From Lentisphaerota bacterium (lineage in GTDB: Bacteria > Verrucomicrobiota > Kiritimatiellia > UBA8416 > JAUUYL01): a stretch of DNA of 35,539 nucleotides. Positions 15,309 to 23,917 of the stretch are shown here, in pieces. Each line of letters starts with the position of its first letter. Position 1 is the first letter of the stretch. Location of the stretch: the NCBI GenBank assembly GCA_030590485.1, contig JAUUYL010000022.1:1-35539 (forward strand). The letters are read 5' to 3'. A program made the position numbers and the translations under genes. A model generated the notes under the pieces. It was not told the origin of the DNA. It searched no databases and saw only the letters and a program-made list of their open reading frames with translations.

Positions 15309-16340
15309 ATGAGCTCGATAAAAGAATTACTTGCGCGTTTCAAAGGCACTCCAAGTGACCTTGTTGGTGTTGATATAAGCAACACAGGAATCAAGGCTGT
15401 TCGAATGCGCAAAACGAAGGAAGAAATACACGTTGTCGCAGCCGACATACTTCCTCCTGTCAATTTAGCCGAAAGCGCAACATCAAGCAATCCCTTGATG
15501 GAACTGCCACAACGACTCAAGGCACGTTATGTATCCCTGGCTGTTCCCGGAAATGGCTCTACTGTAAAATTACTCAGTTTCCCCGGCCCCTTTCGCGATT
15601 CTTCAGTGCAAAAGGTCATCGAAAGCCTGGGTGTTGATGATTTGGATAATTACCGGATAGCGTACAAGTTGATAACCGAGGGCCATGGAAAGTCGGAATC
15701 CCGAGTGCTTGCGGTTGCGTTGCCTGTAGATGAGGCGTCAGGTGCCCCCACACTCTTCCCTATAGCCCGCCCGGCACCCTACTCCCTGGAAATATCAGGA
15801 CTTGCTTCTATGACCGCATTCATGAATGGGCCGGGAGCTCAAGCTCAGGAAACTGCAATAGGCGCAATTGATTTCGGCGACAATGCCAGCACATTTACTC
15901 TTTTCAATAAAGGCGTTCTTTCCCTTGTCAGAAGATTCGACATTGGCACTGACCACATTGTTGACAAAGTTCAGGAGTCACTCGGGGTTGACAAAGAGAC
16001 AGCGCAAGGAATTATAACGGATGGCGCATTCGATATTTCTCAATCCGTCAGCGAAATCATGGAGCCTCTTATCAAACAGCTTATCGTATCAAGAGACTTC
16101 GTAGAAAGACGTGAAGACTGCAGCATATCCAAGCTCTATGCTTCAGGTGGTGTGGTTCTTTCTCGCGACTCACTGGACGAGATGCGCTCATCGCTTGGTA
16201 TTGAGATAGAGAGCTGGAATCCATTTGAAATAGACTCACTCACAGTAGCTCCGGATGCAATCCCAGAGCACCTGAAAGGCCAGGAATGGCGTTTTTCAGC
16301 TGCAGTAGGAGCTTGCATCTCAACTTTCGAGGAAGAATGA
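15309..16340 (+). CDS. pilM: PilM-like actin-fold ATPase
   Basis: A 343-residue cytoplasmic protein of the PilM/GspL-cyto family, first gene of the inner-membrane alignment complex operon. The first phosphate-binding strand is VGVDISNTGIKAVRM (about residues 18-32), the second phosphate loop is AIDFGDNASTFTLFNKG (about 188-204), and an adenosine-type motif SGGVVLSRD lies near the C-terminus. GGGAAG precedes the ATG. In the family PilM binds the cytoplasmic tail of PilN and links it to the assembly ATPase. It overlaps pilN by four bases (ATGA), so translation is coupled. The sequence is clearly divergent from proteobacterial PilM. Confidence 0.86.
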   Translation: MSSIKELLARFKGTPSDLVGVDISNTGIKAVRMRKTKEEIHVVAADILPPVNLAESATSSNPLMELPQRLKARYVSLAVPGNGSTVKLLSFPGPFRDSSVQKVIESLGVDDLDNYRIAYKLITEGHGKSESRVLAVALPVDEASGAPTLFPIARPAPYSLEISGLASMTAFMNGPGAQAQETAIGAIDFGDNASTFTLFNKGVLSLVRRFDIGTDHIVDKVQESLGVDKETAQGIITDGAFDISQSVSEIMEPLIKQLIVSRDFVERREDCSISKLYASGGVVLSRDSLDEMRSSLGIEIESWNPFEIDSLTVAPDAIPEHLKGQEWRFSAAVGACISTFEEE

Positions 16341-16969
16341 ACCTTAGAGTAGATCTTATATTAGATGAGGAGAAGCGCAGCGCCAGCGTGCTGAACGCCA
16401 AGTCACTGATACGTATGAGCATTATCATCGTTCCCCTTGCGATTGTTGCCATGGGCGTTGTTGGTGTAATCAACGTAATGCATTCCACCCTGACACTCAA
16501 CAACCGCAACAAATCATGGGAGGTTGCCGAGATAAAAGAGCAAGAGGCCAGGGATTTACGTGCTGAGGCTGGAATCAACAACTCTATAAAGAATGAAATG
16601 ACCGGCTGGAGAGCATCTCAAATGGATTGGCATTCCCAACTCCTCAATATACAGCGCGTCGCTCCGAGAAACATGCAATTCACCAGACTGCACATTGGCC
16701 AAACTCTGAAGCTGGTTAATAACAGACACCCCGCCAGGCACCTGACACTGACACTTAGCGGAAAATCAAAGGGTGCTGACTCAGAAACACAGATCAATGA
16801 GTTTATTGCAAACCTCAAAAGCTTGAAAATATTCACTGATGCAATGGTAGACGTTGTGATAAATGATTTCAGCGAAGATCGCGACAAAGACGCCAGCAGA
16901 CAAGATCGCGTCTTTGAAATCGAATGTATTTACAAAGCAAAAGAATTCCTGGAGCAGAAAAAGAAATGA
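16337..16969 (+). CDS. pilN: PilN-like inner-membrane protein
   Basis: A 210-residue bitopic protein with a short cytoplasmic tail beginning MNLRVDLI, equivalent to the PilM-binding motif of PilN. It has one membrane segment at about 27-49 (MSIIIVPLAIVAMGVVGVIN), a coiled-coil, and a ferredoxin-like periplasmic domain (HLTLTLSGKSKGADSE to LKSLKIFTDAMVDVV). The frame opens at 16286, but ATG 16337 overlaps the pilM stop, follows GAGGAAG and gives the right N-terminus. It is expected to dimerise with the PilO-like product downstream. Identity rests on topology and gene order more than on strong motif conservation. Confidence 0.8.
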   Translation: MNLRVDLILDEEKRSASVLNAKSLIRMSIIIVPLAIVAMGVVGVINVMHSTLTLNNRNKSWEVAEIKEQEARDLRAEAGINNSIKNEMTGWRASQMDWHSQLLNIQRVAPRNMQFTRLHIGQTLKLVNNRHPARHLTLTLSGKSKGADSETQINEFIANLKSLKIFTDAMVDVVINDFSEDRDKDASRQDRVFEIECIYKAKEFLEQKKK

Positions 16970-17787
16970 AATTACCTGACGATCCAAAAGAACGTTCGCA
17001 ATTGATAGTGCTTATAGGCATCGTCGGCGTGGCCGCGGTATACGGCATCTACATGGCTGCAAGCTCCGTGTTGATGAAGCCGCAAAGGGAAAAACAGGAG
17101 CAAATCGAAGAAATCACAGAGAAACTCAGGAAGGCGAACGAGGCTGTCCAAATGATGCCCATGTCGCAGAAAAACAATGACAACCATATAGCCATTATTT
17201 CGGAAATAGACAGCAAACATATTCTCCACCCGAGAATGGGCAAAAACTATCTTCTTCCAGCAGAAGAATTTGTCAGAGAACAGGAAGTCGTTTCTAAGAG
17301 TAAAGTGATTTCGGTCAAAGAAATAGGCATAAGCAACTTCCCCACCCCTGACCCGCCAAAAGATACAGGGGACGCTCACGCACCTAAACCTAAACCGAAA
17401 GTATACGCATTTAAGATTTATACGGTCCGCGTTGAGGTGGCTGAGGGACTCCACAACATGATTAAGTTGATCAAGCAGATAGAAAGTGCCAATCCTTGCA
17501 TATCTATATCCGCAATGGATATAGCACCAGAGAGCGAAACGCCTTTTGAGCACAGCATGAGCTTTGACATACAGTGGCCCATCTGGAACGCAACCAAGAC
17601 AACAGAGAAGATCATGCAGCAATTGAAATCACCAGCGTTCAGAGAAACGATTAAAAAGACTACAGTCTCCAAAATTAAAAAAACTAAACCTAAAACGACC
17701 AAGCCCGCACCCGCAGTGAATACGGTGGTCGACGCTGAGGCGCAGGCGGAACTTAAAGGGTTAGGAATTCCGACAGATGAAAACTAA
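16966..17787 (+). CDS. pilO: PilO-like inner-membrane protein
   Basis: A 273-residue protein with one membrane segment at about 12-32 (LIVLIGIVGVAAVYGIYMAAS), a coiled-coil (about 40-65, EKQEQIEEITEKLRKANEAV), and a periplasmic domain with the PilO-like stretch YTVRVEVAEGLHNMIKLIKQ IESANPC broken here only for display. The C-terminal 60 residues are Lys/Pro/Thr-rich and probably disordered. ATG 16966 overlaps the pilN stop by four bases. The usual partner is PilN, and the pair aligns the cytoplasmic motor with the secretin. Like pilN, it is assigned by topology and order, with moderate sequence resemblance. Confidence 0.78.
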   Translation: MKLPDDPKERSQLIVLIGIVGVAAVYGIYMAASSVLMKPQREKQEQIEEITEKLRKANEAVQMMPMSQKNNDNHIAIISEIDSKHILHPRMGKNYLLPAEEFVREQEVVSKSKVISVKEIGISNFPTPDPPKDTGDAHAPKPKPKVYAFKIYTVRVEVAEGLHNMIKLIKQIESANPCISISAMDIAPESETPFEHSMSFDIQWPIWNATKTTEKIMQQLKSPAFRETIKKTTVSKIKKTKPKTTKPAPAVNTVVDAEAQAELKGLGIPTDEN

Positions 17788-18223
17788 CAAAGCATTACTT
17801 TCAATTATCACTGCAGCTATCGTACTTCTGCCGATGCTTGGCATGACAGCGGAAGAAAAGAAGCCTCAGCGCGCAAAAGCAAAGGCTGTTGCGCGCAAGA
17901 CAACCCGCCTGCCTGACCATATGCTGAGAGATCCTTTCTGGCCTATAGGCGAGCAGCCCGCAGGATGGGGTCAAGAAGAGGACGAGAAGAACGAGATTGA
18001 CGGCATCAAAGAGTGGGATGTTGCACTTAAAAAAATAAAACTTTCAGGAATCAGCAAGGACTCTAACGGTAATTACTTTGCAGGAATCAGAGGACATGGC
18101 GTCGTCGAAAAAGGTGATGTCATCTCTGTTGACTACGGCGGACTAACCTATTCATGGCGCATCAAGGACGTGACCAAGCGAGGCATCGTTCCCGTTAAAC
18201 TGAACGTTGCTCCAACAAAATAA
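17777..18223 (+). CDS. Small periplasmic PilP/GspC-like protein
   Basis: A 148-residue exported protein. The signal peptide runs to about residue 25 (ALLSIITAAIVLLPMLGMTA). The mature part contains RDPFWPIGEQP, a short motif common in PilP/GspC-type linkers, then a beta-rich C-terminal domain (LKKIKLSGISKDSNGNYFAG, GVVEKGDVISVDYGG, WRIKDVTKRGIVPVKL) that resembles the PilP/GspC homology region that contacts the secretin. There is no clear lipobox, unlike classical PilP. It overlaps the pilO-like gene by 11 bases. The likely job is bridging PilN/PilO to the secretin. Confidence 0.7.
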   Translation: MKTNKALLSIITAAIVLLPMLGMTAEEKKPQRAKAKAVARKTTRLPDHMLRDPFWPIGEQPAGWGQEEDEKNEIDGIKEWDVALKKIKLSGISKDSNGNYFAGIRGHGVVEKGDVISVDYGGLTYSWRIKDVTKRGIVPVKLNVAPTK

Positions 18224-18242
18224 TTTAACAAAGGAGAATAAA

Positions 18243-18923
18243 ATGAAAACTATTAAGATTATCGCTACAGTCTTCACCCCATTCCTTATACTGCTAGTCG
18301 CCTTTGCGCTCATGGGCTGCGAAGATGGCCCAGGCACATCTGTAGGGGATGCAGGAAGCGTTGGAACCCTTGAAGAAGGCGCCTCACTCCCTGGCGGAGT
18401 AGATATCATTGGTGAAGAGACAGAAATAACTCATGTTGGACAGACAATTGAGTTTGAAGCCAAGGGCGGACATTGGCCTTACACCTGGACCGTAGCACAC
18501 GCATCTGGAACCATAACAGTAATGCAAAACGGCCCCCCGCATGAAGTATTCACTGCCGTTTACGAGGCCCTAAGCGTTGGTGCCAATACAATTAGCGTTG
18601 AAGACAGCGCCGGACGAACAGGCACGAAAGAAATAACAGCGCCGGCCGCAAATGCATTGGCTACATTGCCGACTGAGGTGAATTTTGGAACAAACGTTGC
18701 CGGAGTCGCATCATTTGACATACATGCTACAGGCGGTATAGGCCCATACACTTGGTCAACAGACAACCCAACAAGGATAGACCTTTCTGATACTACAGGA
18801 AGCAAGATCACAGTTACAGTGAAGGGTCCCTACCCGATAGACAGCGAGTTCAAGTATAATGTCTATGTATTTGATCAAGGTGAAGATTCCGCAACTTGCC
18901 CTGTAACAGGCGAAGACTTTTAA
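18243..18923 (+). CDS. Lipoprotein with two Ig-like domains, in the secretin operon
   Basis: A 226-residue lipoprotein. The signal sequence ends LMGC with Cys26, a good lipobox; the +2 residue is Glu, so outer-membrane sorting is possible. The rest is two similar beta-sandwich repeats of putative Ig type (He_PIG-like), recognisable by GGHWPYTWTVA and GGIGPYTWSTD, each followed by a strand pattern ending in a V/I-rich edge (GANTISVEDSAG; KYNVYVFDQGE). GGAG sits seven bases before ATG 18243; the frame opens earlier at 18207 but without support. It is 37 bases before the secretin gene and 19 after the PilP-like gene. I do not recognise it as a known pilotin; a secretin-assembly or surface-adhesion role is inference. 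Confidence 0.75.
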   Translation: MKTIKIIATVFTPFLILLVAFALMGCEDGPGTSVGDAGSVGTLEEGASLPGGVDIIGEETEITHVGQTIEFEAKGGHWPYTWTVAHASGTITVMQNGPPHEVFTAVYEALSVGANTISVEDSAGRTGTKEITAPAANALATLPTEVNFGTNVAGVASFDIHATGGIGPYTWSTDNPTRIDLSDTTGSKITVTVKGPYPIDSEFKYNVYVFDQGEDSATCPVTGEDF

Positions 18924-18959
18924 ATTAAGAATAATTTTACACTAAATGGAGATATTGAC

Positions 18960-20894
18960 ATGAAAGCAAAAGATACGATTAGGGTATTGATTCTTGTACT
19001 GGGCCTGTTGCTCATAGCCCCTGCAACTTACGCACAGGAAGCTAACGTTGCTGATGATGGCGCACCTGCTGCCGCAGAGGCCGAGAGCGAGGAAATGTTT
19101 GTCGGACTGTCGATAGACGAAGAGCTGGGTATTGAAGAGGAGGATGGCGACGGGTCTGACCTTATTAACATCTCCGTTGAAGATGAAACGCTTGATATTG
19201 TAGTACAGATGTTTACCCGGATGTCCGGCATCAACATCATAGCTACATCATCAAATCTGACTGGCACAGTAACGGTCAACTTGGTTGACGTTGAATGGAA
19301 GCCGGCGCTGACGTCTATATTGGCCATGCACAGGCTGACACTTCTGGAGCGAACACCAGGATCAGGAGTATACATGATCACTCCTCAGGTTGAAGGTGCT
19401 CCAGAACCACTCGTGGTCGCAACTATTTTCCTTCAATACACCACAGTTTCCGAGATAGCTCCGGTCGTTAACAGCATGCTTGCGGCAAATGGTGCAGTTT
19501 CTGAGTTTGCGGAACGTAACGCCCTTATAATCAAGAGTACTGAATCTAATCTGGGTGAAATAAAAAACCTGATCAAGGAAATCGACATTTCCAGTAAGCA
19601 GGTTTCAATCGAAGCTAAATTCATGGAGCTTAACGACTCTGCGACCAAGCAACTGGGTCTTAAGTGGTCTTCGCTTGCTGCCTTCAACATGCAGTTAAAG
19701 GCTGGTCCGTTCTCCAGCCTCGAACAAAGTGAGCACTTTTCGGACTGGGATGACTCATCAAGAAGCCGGTCCACTGCATATGTTGATGACCGAAATTTCA
19801 TATTTGAAGACATCTATGGCTCACCTGTCAGTCTCACAGATAGTACAGTTATATTTGACAGCGACAGGGGGACGACTGCCAGCTCGCAAGATGAAGGCGG
19901 TGCCATCTTCAAAGCGAATACACTAGGGGATGATGCGGTTAAGATAGGAACCGGTCTTTTGAAGTCATCTTCCGGGGGGAGCGCTTTCAGTACAACTGGC
20001 ACAGGCACGGGTGTCATGCCTGACAGAATTGCTATTGATGCCAGATCCAGCGAATCGGATGTTATTAACGATGTGAGAGACCGTTTTGTCGAAAGCATTA
20101 TTCAGAGTTCGTCCACGGTTCTTGATATCGATGCACTTAACCTGGTTCTCAGCGCACTTAAGACAACTGACGGCGTAAGTATCGTATCTAATCCAAAAAT
20201 GATTGTTGCCAACGGTACAACCAACGCATTCTTCCGTGTTGGTAACAGGTGGCCGATTGTTCGCACGAGTATCACGAGTGGAACAGCAGATAGCCCGGGC
20301 GATGCAATTGACGCACGTCTTGATCTTGATATTGACACTGATTATATCAGCGGGGGATATCTTCGTACCGGTATTGAACTAAAGGTTATACCTGTAGTTA
20401 AAGCCGACAATCTGATTCAAGCCACAATAACCCCTACCCTGACATCCAAGCTGTCTCAGGACAAAGTAGTTGCAGGGAACAGCTGGCCACAACTTCAGGT
20501 GAAGGAAATCAACACCAGATTTACCCTCTTAAGCGGTCAGACAGTTGCCATCGGAGGTTTAACCAGTACACGCGACTCCAAGATTGTCACAAAAGTGCCA
20601 GTACTCGGAGACATTCCGCTGATAGGGAAATATCTTTTCACTCATACTGAAGAGGCTGAAGATCAGGTCGAAACAATAATCTTTGTGACGCTTGCTCTCG
20701 CCTCTCCAGAATCGCTCTACCCCGAGATTGGCATGCCTGAAGATACAAGGCTTGCTCAGATCAGAATGCTGCAGGATCGGAAGAAGAAAGAAAAATTCAT
20801 GTCTGACCTCGAGCGGATGAAAGAGAGTCAGGATGTAGAAAGAGAAATGCAGGCGGAAAGAATCAAATCCAGACTACTCAAGAGAAAGAAATAA
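18960..20894 (+). CDS. pilQ: Outer-membrane secretin (PilQ/GspD family)
   Basis: A 644-residue secretin, the outer-membrane pore for the pilus or secreted substrates. The signal peptide ends at about residue 25 (APATYA). An STN/N0-like domain follows (about 63-140, with LDIVVQMFTRMSGINIIATS), then N1-type secretin repeats (LVVATIFLQYTTVSEIAPVV; NALIIKSTESNLGEIKNLIK) and the C-terminal secretin domain with VSIVSNPKMIVANGT and the hallmark VPVLGDIPLIGKYLF. A roughly 130-residue low-complexity Ser/Thr/Gly/Asp stretch sits between the repeats and the barrel. The last 45 residues are a charged coiled-coil tail (RMLQDRKKKEKFMSDLERM) that may serve as the docking site for an assembly factor. GGAG lies nine bases before the ATG. 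No AMIN domain is visible, unlike many PilQ proteins. Confidence 0.92.
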   Translation: MKAKDTIRVLILVLGLLLIAPATYAQEANVADDGAPAAAEAESEEMFVGLSIDEELGIEEEDGDGSDLINISVEDETLDIVVQMFTRMSGINIIATSSNLTGTVTVNLVDVEWKPALTSILAMHRLTLLERTPGSGVYMITPQVEGAPEPLVVATIFLQYTTVSEIAPVVNSMLAANGAVSEFAERNALIIKSTESNLGEIKNLIKEIDISSKQVSIEAKFMELNDSATKQLGLKWSSLAAFNMQLKAGPFSSLEQSEHFSDWDDSSRSRSTAYVDDRNFIFEDIYGSPVSLTDSTVIFDSDRGTTASSQDEGGAIFKANTLGDDAVKIGTGLLKSSSGGSAFSTTGTGTGVMPDRIAIDARSSESDVINDVRDRFVESIIQSSSTVLDIDALNLVLSALKTTDGVSIVSNPKMIVANGTTNAFFRVGNRWPIVRTSITSGTADSPGDAIDARLDLDIDTDYISGGYLRTGIELKVIPVVKADNLIQATITPTLTSKLSQDKVVAGNSWPQLQVKEINTRFTLLSGQTVAIGGLTSTRDSKIVTKVPVLGDIPLIGKYLFTHTEEAEDQVETIIFVTLALASPESLYPEIGMPEDTRLAQIRMLQDRKKKEKFMSDLERMKESQDVEREMQAERIKSRLLKRKK

Positions 20895-20906
20895 TCGCCA
20901 TATACG

Positions 20907-22577
20907 ATGAGGTTCTTTCCTAAAGAAGCATGGCGTAGCTACGCCAGTCTACTCATAGTCTTCTTTGCTCTTGCGGCATTGGCCGTGTGGCATACATTGG
21001 GGTTTCTTGAAAACCATCTTTCGGGACATGTTTTCCACAATGCCGCTTTTCGCATATGGGGCAATACATTCGGATTCATGTTCATAACAGGCGCCTTCGG
21101 GTTATGGGCTATACAATTCTCTGCAGAGGTGGAGAGTCTCAGAAGAGTTGGCCAATTAGTCGATTCCATGGACTATTTGCAAGATGGGCTTGTCGCCATC
21201 GACATGCGAGGTCGAATTACGGGTTCCAACCCGGCAATAGGTGAGATTTCGGAATCTCGCCTCAGCTACCAAAAACTGTTATCCGATGTCTTTCCATGCC
21301 TAAGTCAGGACGATATAGGTCTCTTTGTCAATAACAACGACCCGCAGGAAATAGAGCGTGACTACATTAATAAGGATGAGACCAAAACGCTTAGATTCAG
21401 ATCCCAACCCTCCGACGGCATGGTTCTCATTCTTGTAAGCGATGTTACATCCATGTCGCTCCACCATTCTCACCTGAGGCAAACGGCTCAGCTGCAATTG
21501 ATAGGCCAGATTGCCAAGGGGGTAGCGCATGACTTTAATAATATTCTCTGTGTAATATCCGGTCATGCATCGATCCTGAAGCGTCTTCCGCCCGATTCGC
21601 CTGAGCTTCACAATTCAATTCATGCTATCATAGAGAACACTGAGCGTGGTACATCCCTGGCAGGACACCTCATAGAACTATCAAGGCAGGGTTCAGCTGG
21701 GCTCCCTACCGACATGAGTCATGAATACGTCAAGAGCGCCATCACCCTCCTGCACGAAAGCATTTCCTCTGACTGGACCATTGAAACAGACATTCAGCCT
21801 ATGCCGGTGGTTCCTCTCACTGGCATCCAAATCGAACAGGTTGTACTCAATCTTGGCATGCTGGCCGCCGACACATTAAACTCACCCGAAACTATTCTGA
21901 TATCAACGGGTAAGCTCTCTGATATGCCAAACGTACAGACTGACAAGAAGTACGCCGCCATAATACTTATTAAAGCACAGCATTCCGAGAATCACGAAAA
22001 AACGTCAACCTACCTTAATACCGACAAAATTGAGTCTGGTGTCATCCTTTCTGTGATTCAATCTTTGTTGGATGAAGCTGGATGCAATCTGGAGCACAGA
22101 ATTGGCAGTGATGGTTCATTCGAGTTCCAAGTGTCGCTACCACCAAGCATCATAACCGCTAATACAAACGGAGCGGCAGAGCTTTCGAGTGAGTTGGAGG
22201 AGTACATCTCAAACTGGACAATTCTCATTGCAGCATCAGGAGCCCCGAAAGACAGTCTGACAAAACGAATGGATGATATCGGCTGCACATCCATCACTGT
22301 TGACAACATCACCTCGACCCTGGCTCACATTGAAGAGGATGTCGAACTTGATGCGATTATTTTGGATGAAACCCTTTTGAGTCAGGAAGTAAGGGGTTTG
22401 CTGAAAGCCATCATCAAGATTCGTCCTTCCGCCGGTCTGGTGGTGCTGTGTGATTCCATGGACTCGACAATTGCAGAACTTACAACAAATGTTGTCTTCG
22501 AGAGCAAAAACTCATGTCCCAATAAGATTCTCACCTCGATGATTGAAGCCAGAAACCTCGCCATCCGTCGCAAGTAG
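20907..22577 (+). CDS. Degenerate membrane hybrid histidine kinase (pseudokinase)
   Basis: A 556-residue protein, last in the pilus operon, 12 bases after the secretin. It has two membrane segments (about 12-31 and 53-72), a PAS-like region (about 88-190, YLQDGLVAIDMRGRITGSN), and a DHp with a good H-box, His208 in KGVAHDFNNIL, of the NtrB/hybrid type. The ATPase part is broken: where LNLVVNARDAM is expected it reads LNLGMLAADTL (the catalytic Asn is Leu319), and the G1 (DTGxGM) and G2 (GTGLGL) boxes are absent, although the end still reads like the fold (FEFQVSLPP). A receiver-like tail keeps a possible phospho-acceptor, Asp487 (IILDETL), and a Lys in FESKNS, but has lost the N-terminal acidic pair. 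A regulatory or scaffold role is likely. Confidence 0.82.
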   Translation: MRFFPKEAWRSYASLLIVFFALAALAVWHTLGFLENHLSGHVFHNAAFRIWGNTFGFMFITGAFGLWAIQFSAEVESLRRVGQLVDSMDYLQDGLVAIDMRGRITGSNPAIGEISESRLSYQKLLSDVFPCLSQDDIGLFVNNNDPQEIERDYINKDETKTLRFRSQPSDGMVLILVSDVTSMSLHHSHLRQTAQLQLIGQIAKGVAHDFNNILCVISGHASILKRLPPDSPELHNSIHAIIENTERGTSLAGHLIELSRQGSAGLPTDMSHEYVKSAITLLHESISSDWTIETDIQPMPVVPLTGIQIEQVVLNLGMLAADTLNSPETILISTGKLSDMPNVQTDKKYAAIILIKAQHSENHEKTSTYLNTDKIESGVILSVIQSLLDEAGCNLEHRIGSDGSFEFQVSLPPSIITANTNGAAELSSELEEYISNWTILIAASGAPKDSLTKRMDDIGCTSITVDNITSTLAHIEEDVELDAIILDETLLSQEVRGLLKAIIKIRPSAGLVVLCDSMDSTIAELTTNVVFESKNSCPNKILTSMIEARNLAIRRK

Positions 22578-22642
22578 GCATTCGCAAGGCCTCTCGGGTC
22601 ATACCTCCACCACCGGCCGGGCAGGCGTCAATGCGTGACACT

Positions 22643-23482
22643 CTAATCAAGTATTGTGTTGTCGATAAGGCGAGTTGCTCCATATTTCACTGCGAGAGCA
22701 ACTAAAGTTTCAGCCTGTATCGTGCTGGCAGATTGGAATGTCTTCATATCGAGAATCTCAATATAGTCAACATCACCTTTGCTCGAGTTGATTAGTTCTC
22801 TCATTAGCCCCTTAATAACCTGCGCGTCACACTCGCCTCCATCATAAAGTTTTTCCGCGAGACATAATGACTTATAAAGGCAAAGCGCTCTACCCCGCTC
22901 ATCATCTGACAAATAAGTGTTTCGAGAGCTCATCGCCAATCCATCGTCTTCTCTGACAATTGGAATCACAATAATTTGAACGGGGAAGTTGAGATCCGTC
23001 ACCATCTGTTCAATAACCCTTACCTGTTGCGCGTCCTTCTGACCAAAAACGGCAATATTCGGCTGAACTATATTGAACAACTTGGCAACCACGGTGAGGA
23101 CCCCTTTGAAATGTCCGGGTCGACTTGCACCACATAATTGCTTCGAAAGTTCGTATTCATCGACCACAACAGTGTTGTTATCGTTGTACATATCTTCTGT
23201 TTCCGGACAAAAAAGTATATCGACAGCTTCGGCGGCGCATAATGATTCGTCTCTCTTCATATTGCGAGGATATCGGTCCAAGTCCTCCCCTGGTACAAAC
23301 TGAGATGGGTTGACGAAAATACTCACAACGAGCATGTCGGCCGCATCTCGGGCTTTACGCATAAGTGACAAATGTCCTTCGTGCAAGAACCCCATTGTCG
23401 GGACAAAGGAAATCGAATGCCCTTCCGACTTGGCGGCAAGAGCGATTGCATGCATTTCTTTGACGGTCTTTACAATCTGCAC
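22643..23482 (-). CDS. panC: Pantothenate synthetase
   Basis: A 279-residue pantoate-beta-alanine ligase that condenses pantoate and beta-alanine with ATP, the last step of pantothenate synthesis on the way to coenzyme A. The nucleotidyl-transferase HIGH-type motif is PTMGFLHEGHLSL. Other family marks are FVNPSQFVPGEDLDRYPR, FGQKDAQQ and the KMSKS-equivalent region REDDGLAMSSRN. The start is GTG at 23482, one base after the stop of the receiver gene; it gives the normal N-terminus (MQIVKTVKEM). Length is usual. No other pantothenate gene is nearby; the gene is the third in a probable mscS-receiver-panC run. Confidence 0.96.
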   Translation of the reverse strand: MQIVKTVKEMHAIALAAKSEGHSISFVPTMGFLHEGHLSLMRKARDAADMLVVSIFVNPSQFVPGEDLDRYPRNMKRDESLCAAEAVDILFCPETEDMYNDNNTVVVDEYELSKQLCGASRPGHFKGVLTVVAKLFNIVQPNIAVFGQKDAQQVRVIEQMVTDLNFPVQIIVIPIVREDDGLAMSSRNTYLSDDERGRALCLYKSLCLAEKLYDGGECDAQVIKGLMRELINSSKGDVDYIEILDMKTFQSASTIQAETLVALAVKYGATRLIDNTILD

Positions 23483-23483
23483 C

Positions 23484-23903
23484 TTACAACCTGCTCTTTA
23501 CGGCCTCTGTCACAGCATCAGGACTGATTGGTTTTGAAAGAACGCAATGTTCCGGGCTCTCGACAAAAATGGCTTTCAGTGTTTCCGGAGGTGCATAACC
23601 TGTACAAAATACCACAGCAGGCATCTCCCATCCCCTGGTCTCGCACATCTTCTTGATCTCGCGAAACGCGGTGTGCCCATCCATAAGCGGCATATGCAAA
23701 TCCATTACAATAACGCCTTGATGATTCAAGCTGAACGCCTCCAGCGCCTCAATCCCATTACCAGCAACATCTACACTAAGCTCCGGCAACTCCATGTTGA
23801 TTACTATCTTGAAGAGCTTGGTCAACGACGGCTCATCATCAACAAGAAGCACTTTGGATTTATCTCTTGGCTCAAGAACCGATTCTTTGTTGTCTTCTGT
23901 CAT
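23484..23903 (-). CDS. Single-domain response regulator (CheY-like)
   Basis: A 139-residue stand-alone receiver. Visible are the acidic pair in VLLVDDEPS, the phospho-acceptor Asp in VIVMDLHMPLMDG, the Thr in FCTGY and the Lys in LSKPIS, so it should accept phosphate. There is no output domain. The ATG at 23903 is chosen over an upstream TTG that sits directly on the AGCAGG ribosome-binding sequence. It lies between mscS and panC on the minus strand with tiny gaps (14 and 1 bases), yet has no kinase partner in that run. Partners could be the incomplete kinases of the adjacent pilus locus, but that is only a suggestion from proximity. Confidence 0.9.
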   Translation of the reverse strand: MTEDNKESVLEPRDKSKVLLVDDEPSLTKLFKIVINMELPELSVDVAGNGIEALEAFSLNHQGVIVMDLHMPLMDGHTAFREIKKMCETRGWEMPAVVFCTGYAPPETLKAIFVESPEHCVLSKPISPDAVTEAVKSRL

Positions 23904-23917
23904 AAACAACCTGCTGT

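Noticed and set aside
22578-22642. Terminator between the pseudokinase and panC
   Set aside because: There is a CCGGCCGG palindrome at 22613-22620 but no proper stem-loop with a T-run on either strand.
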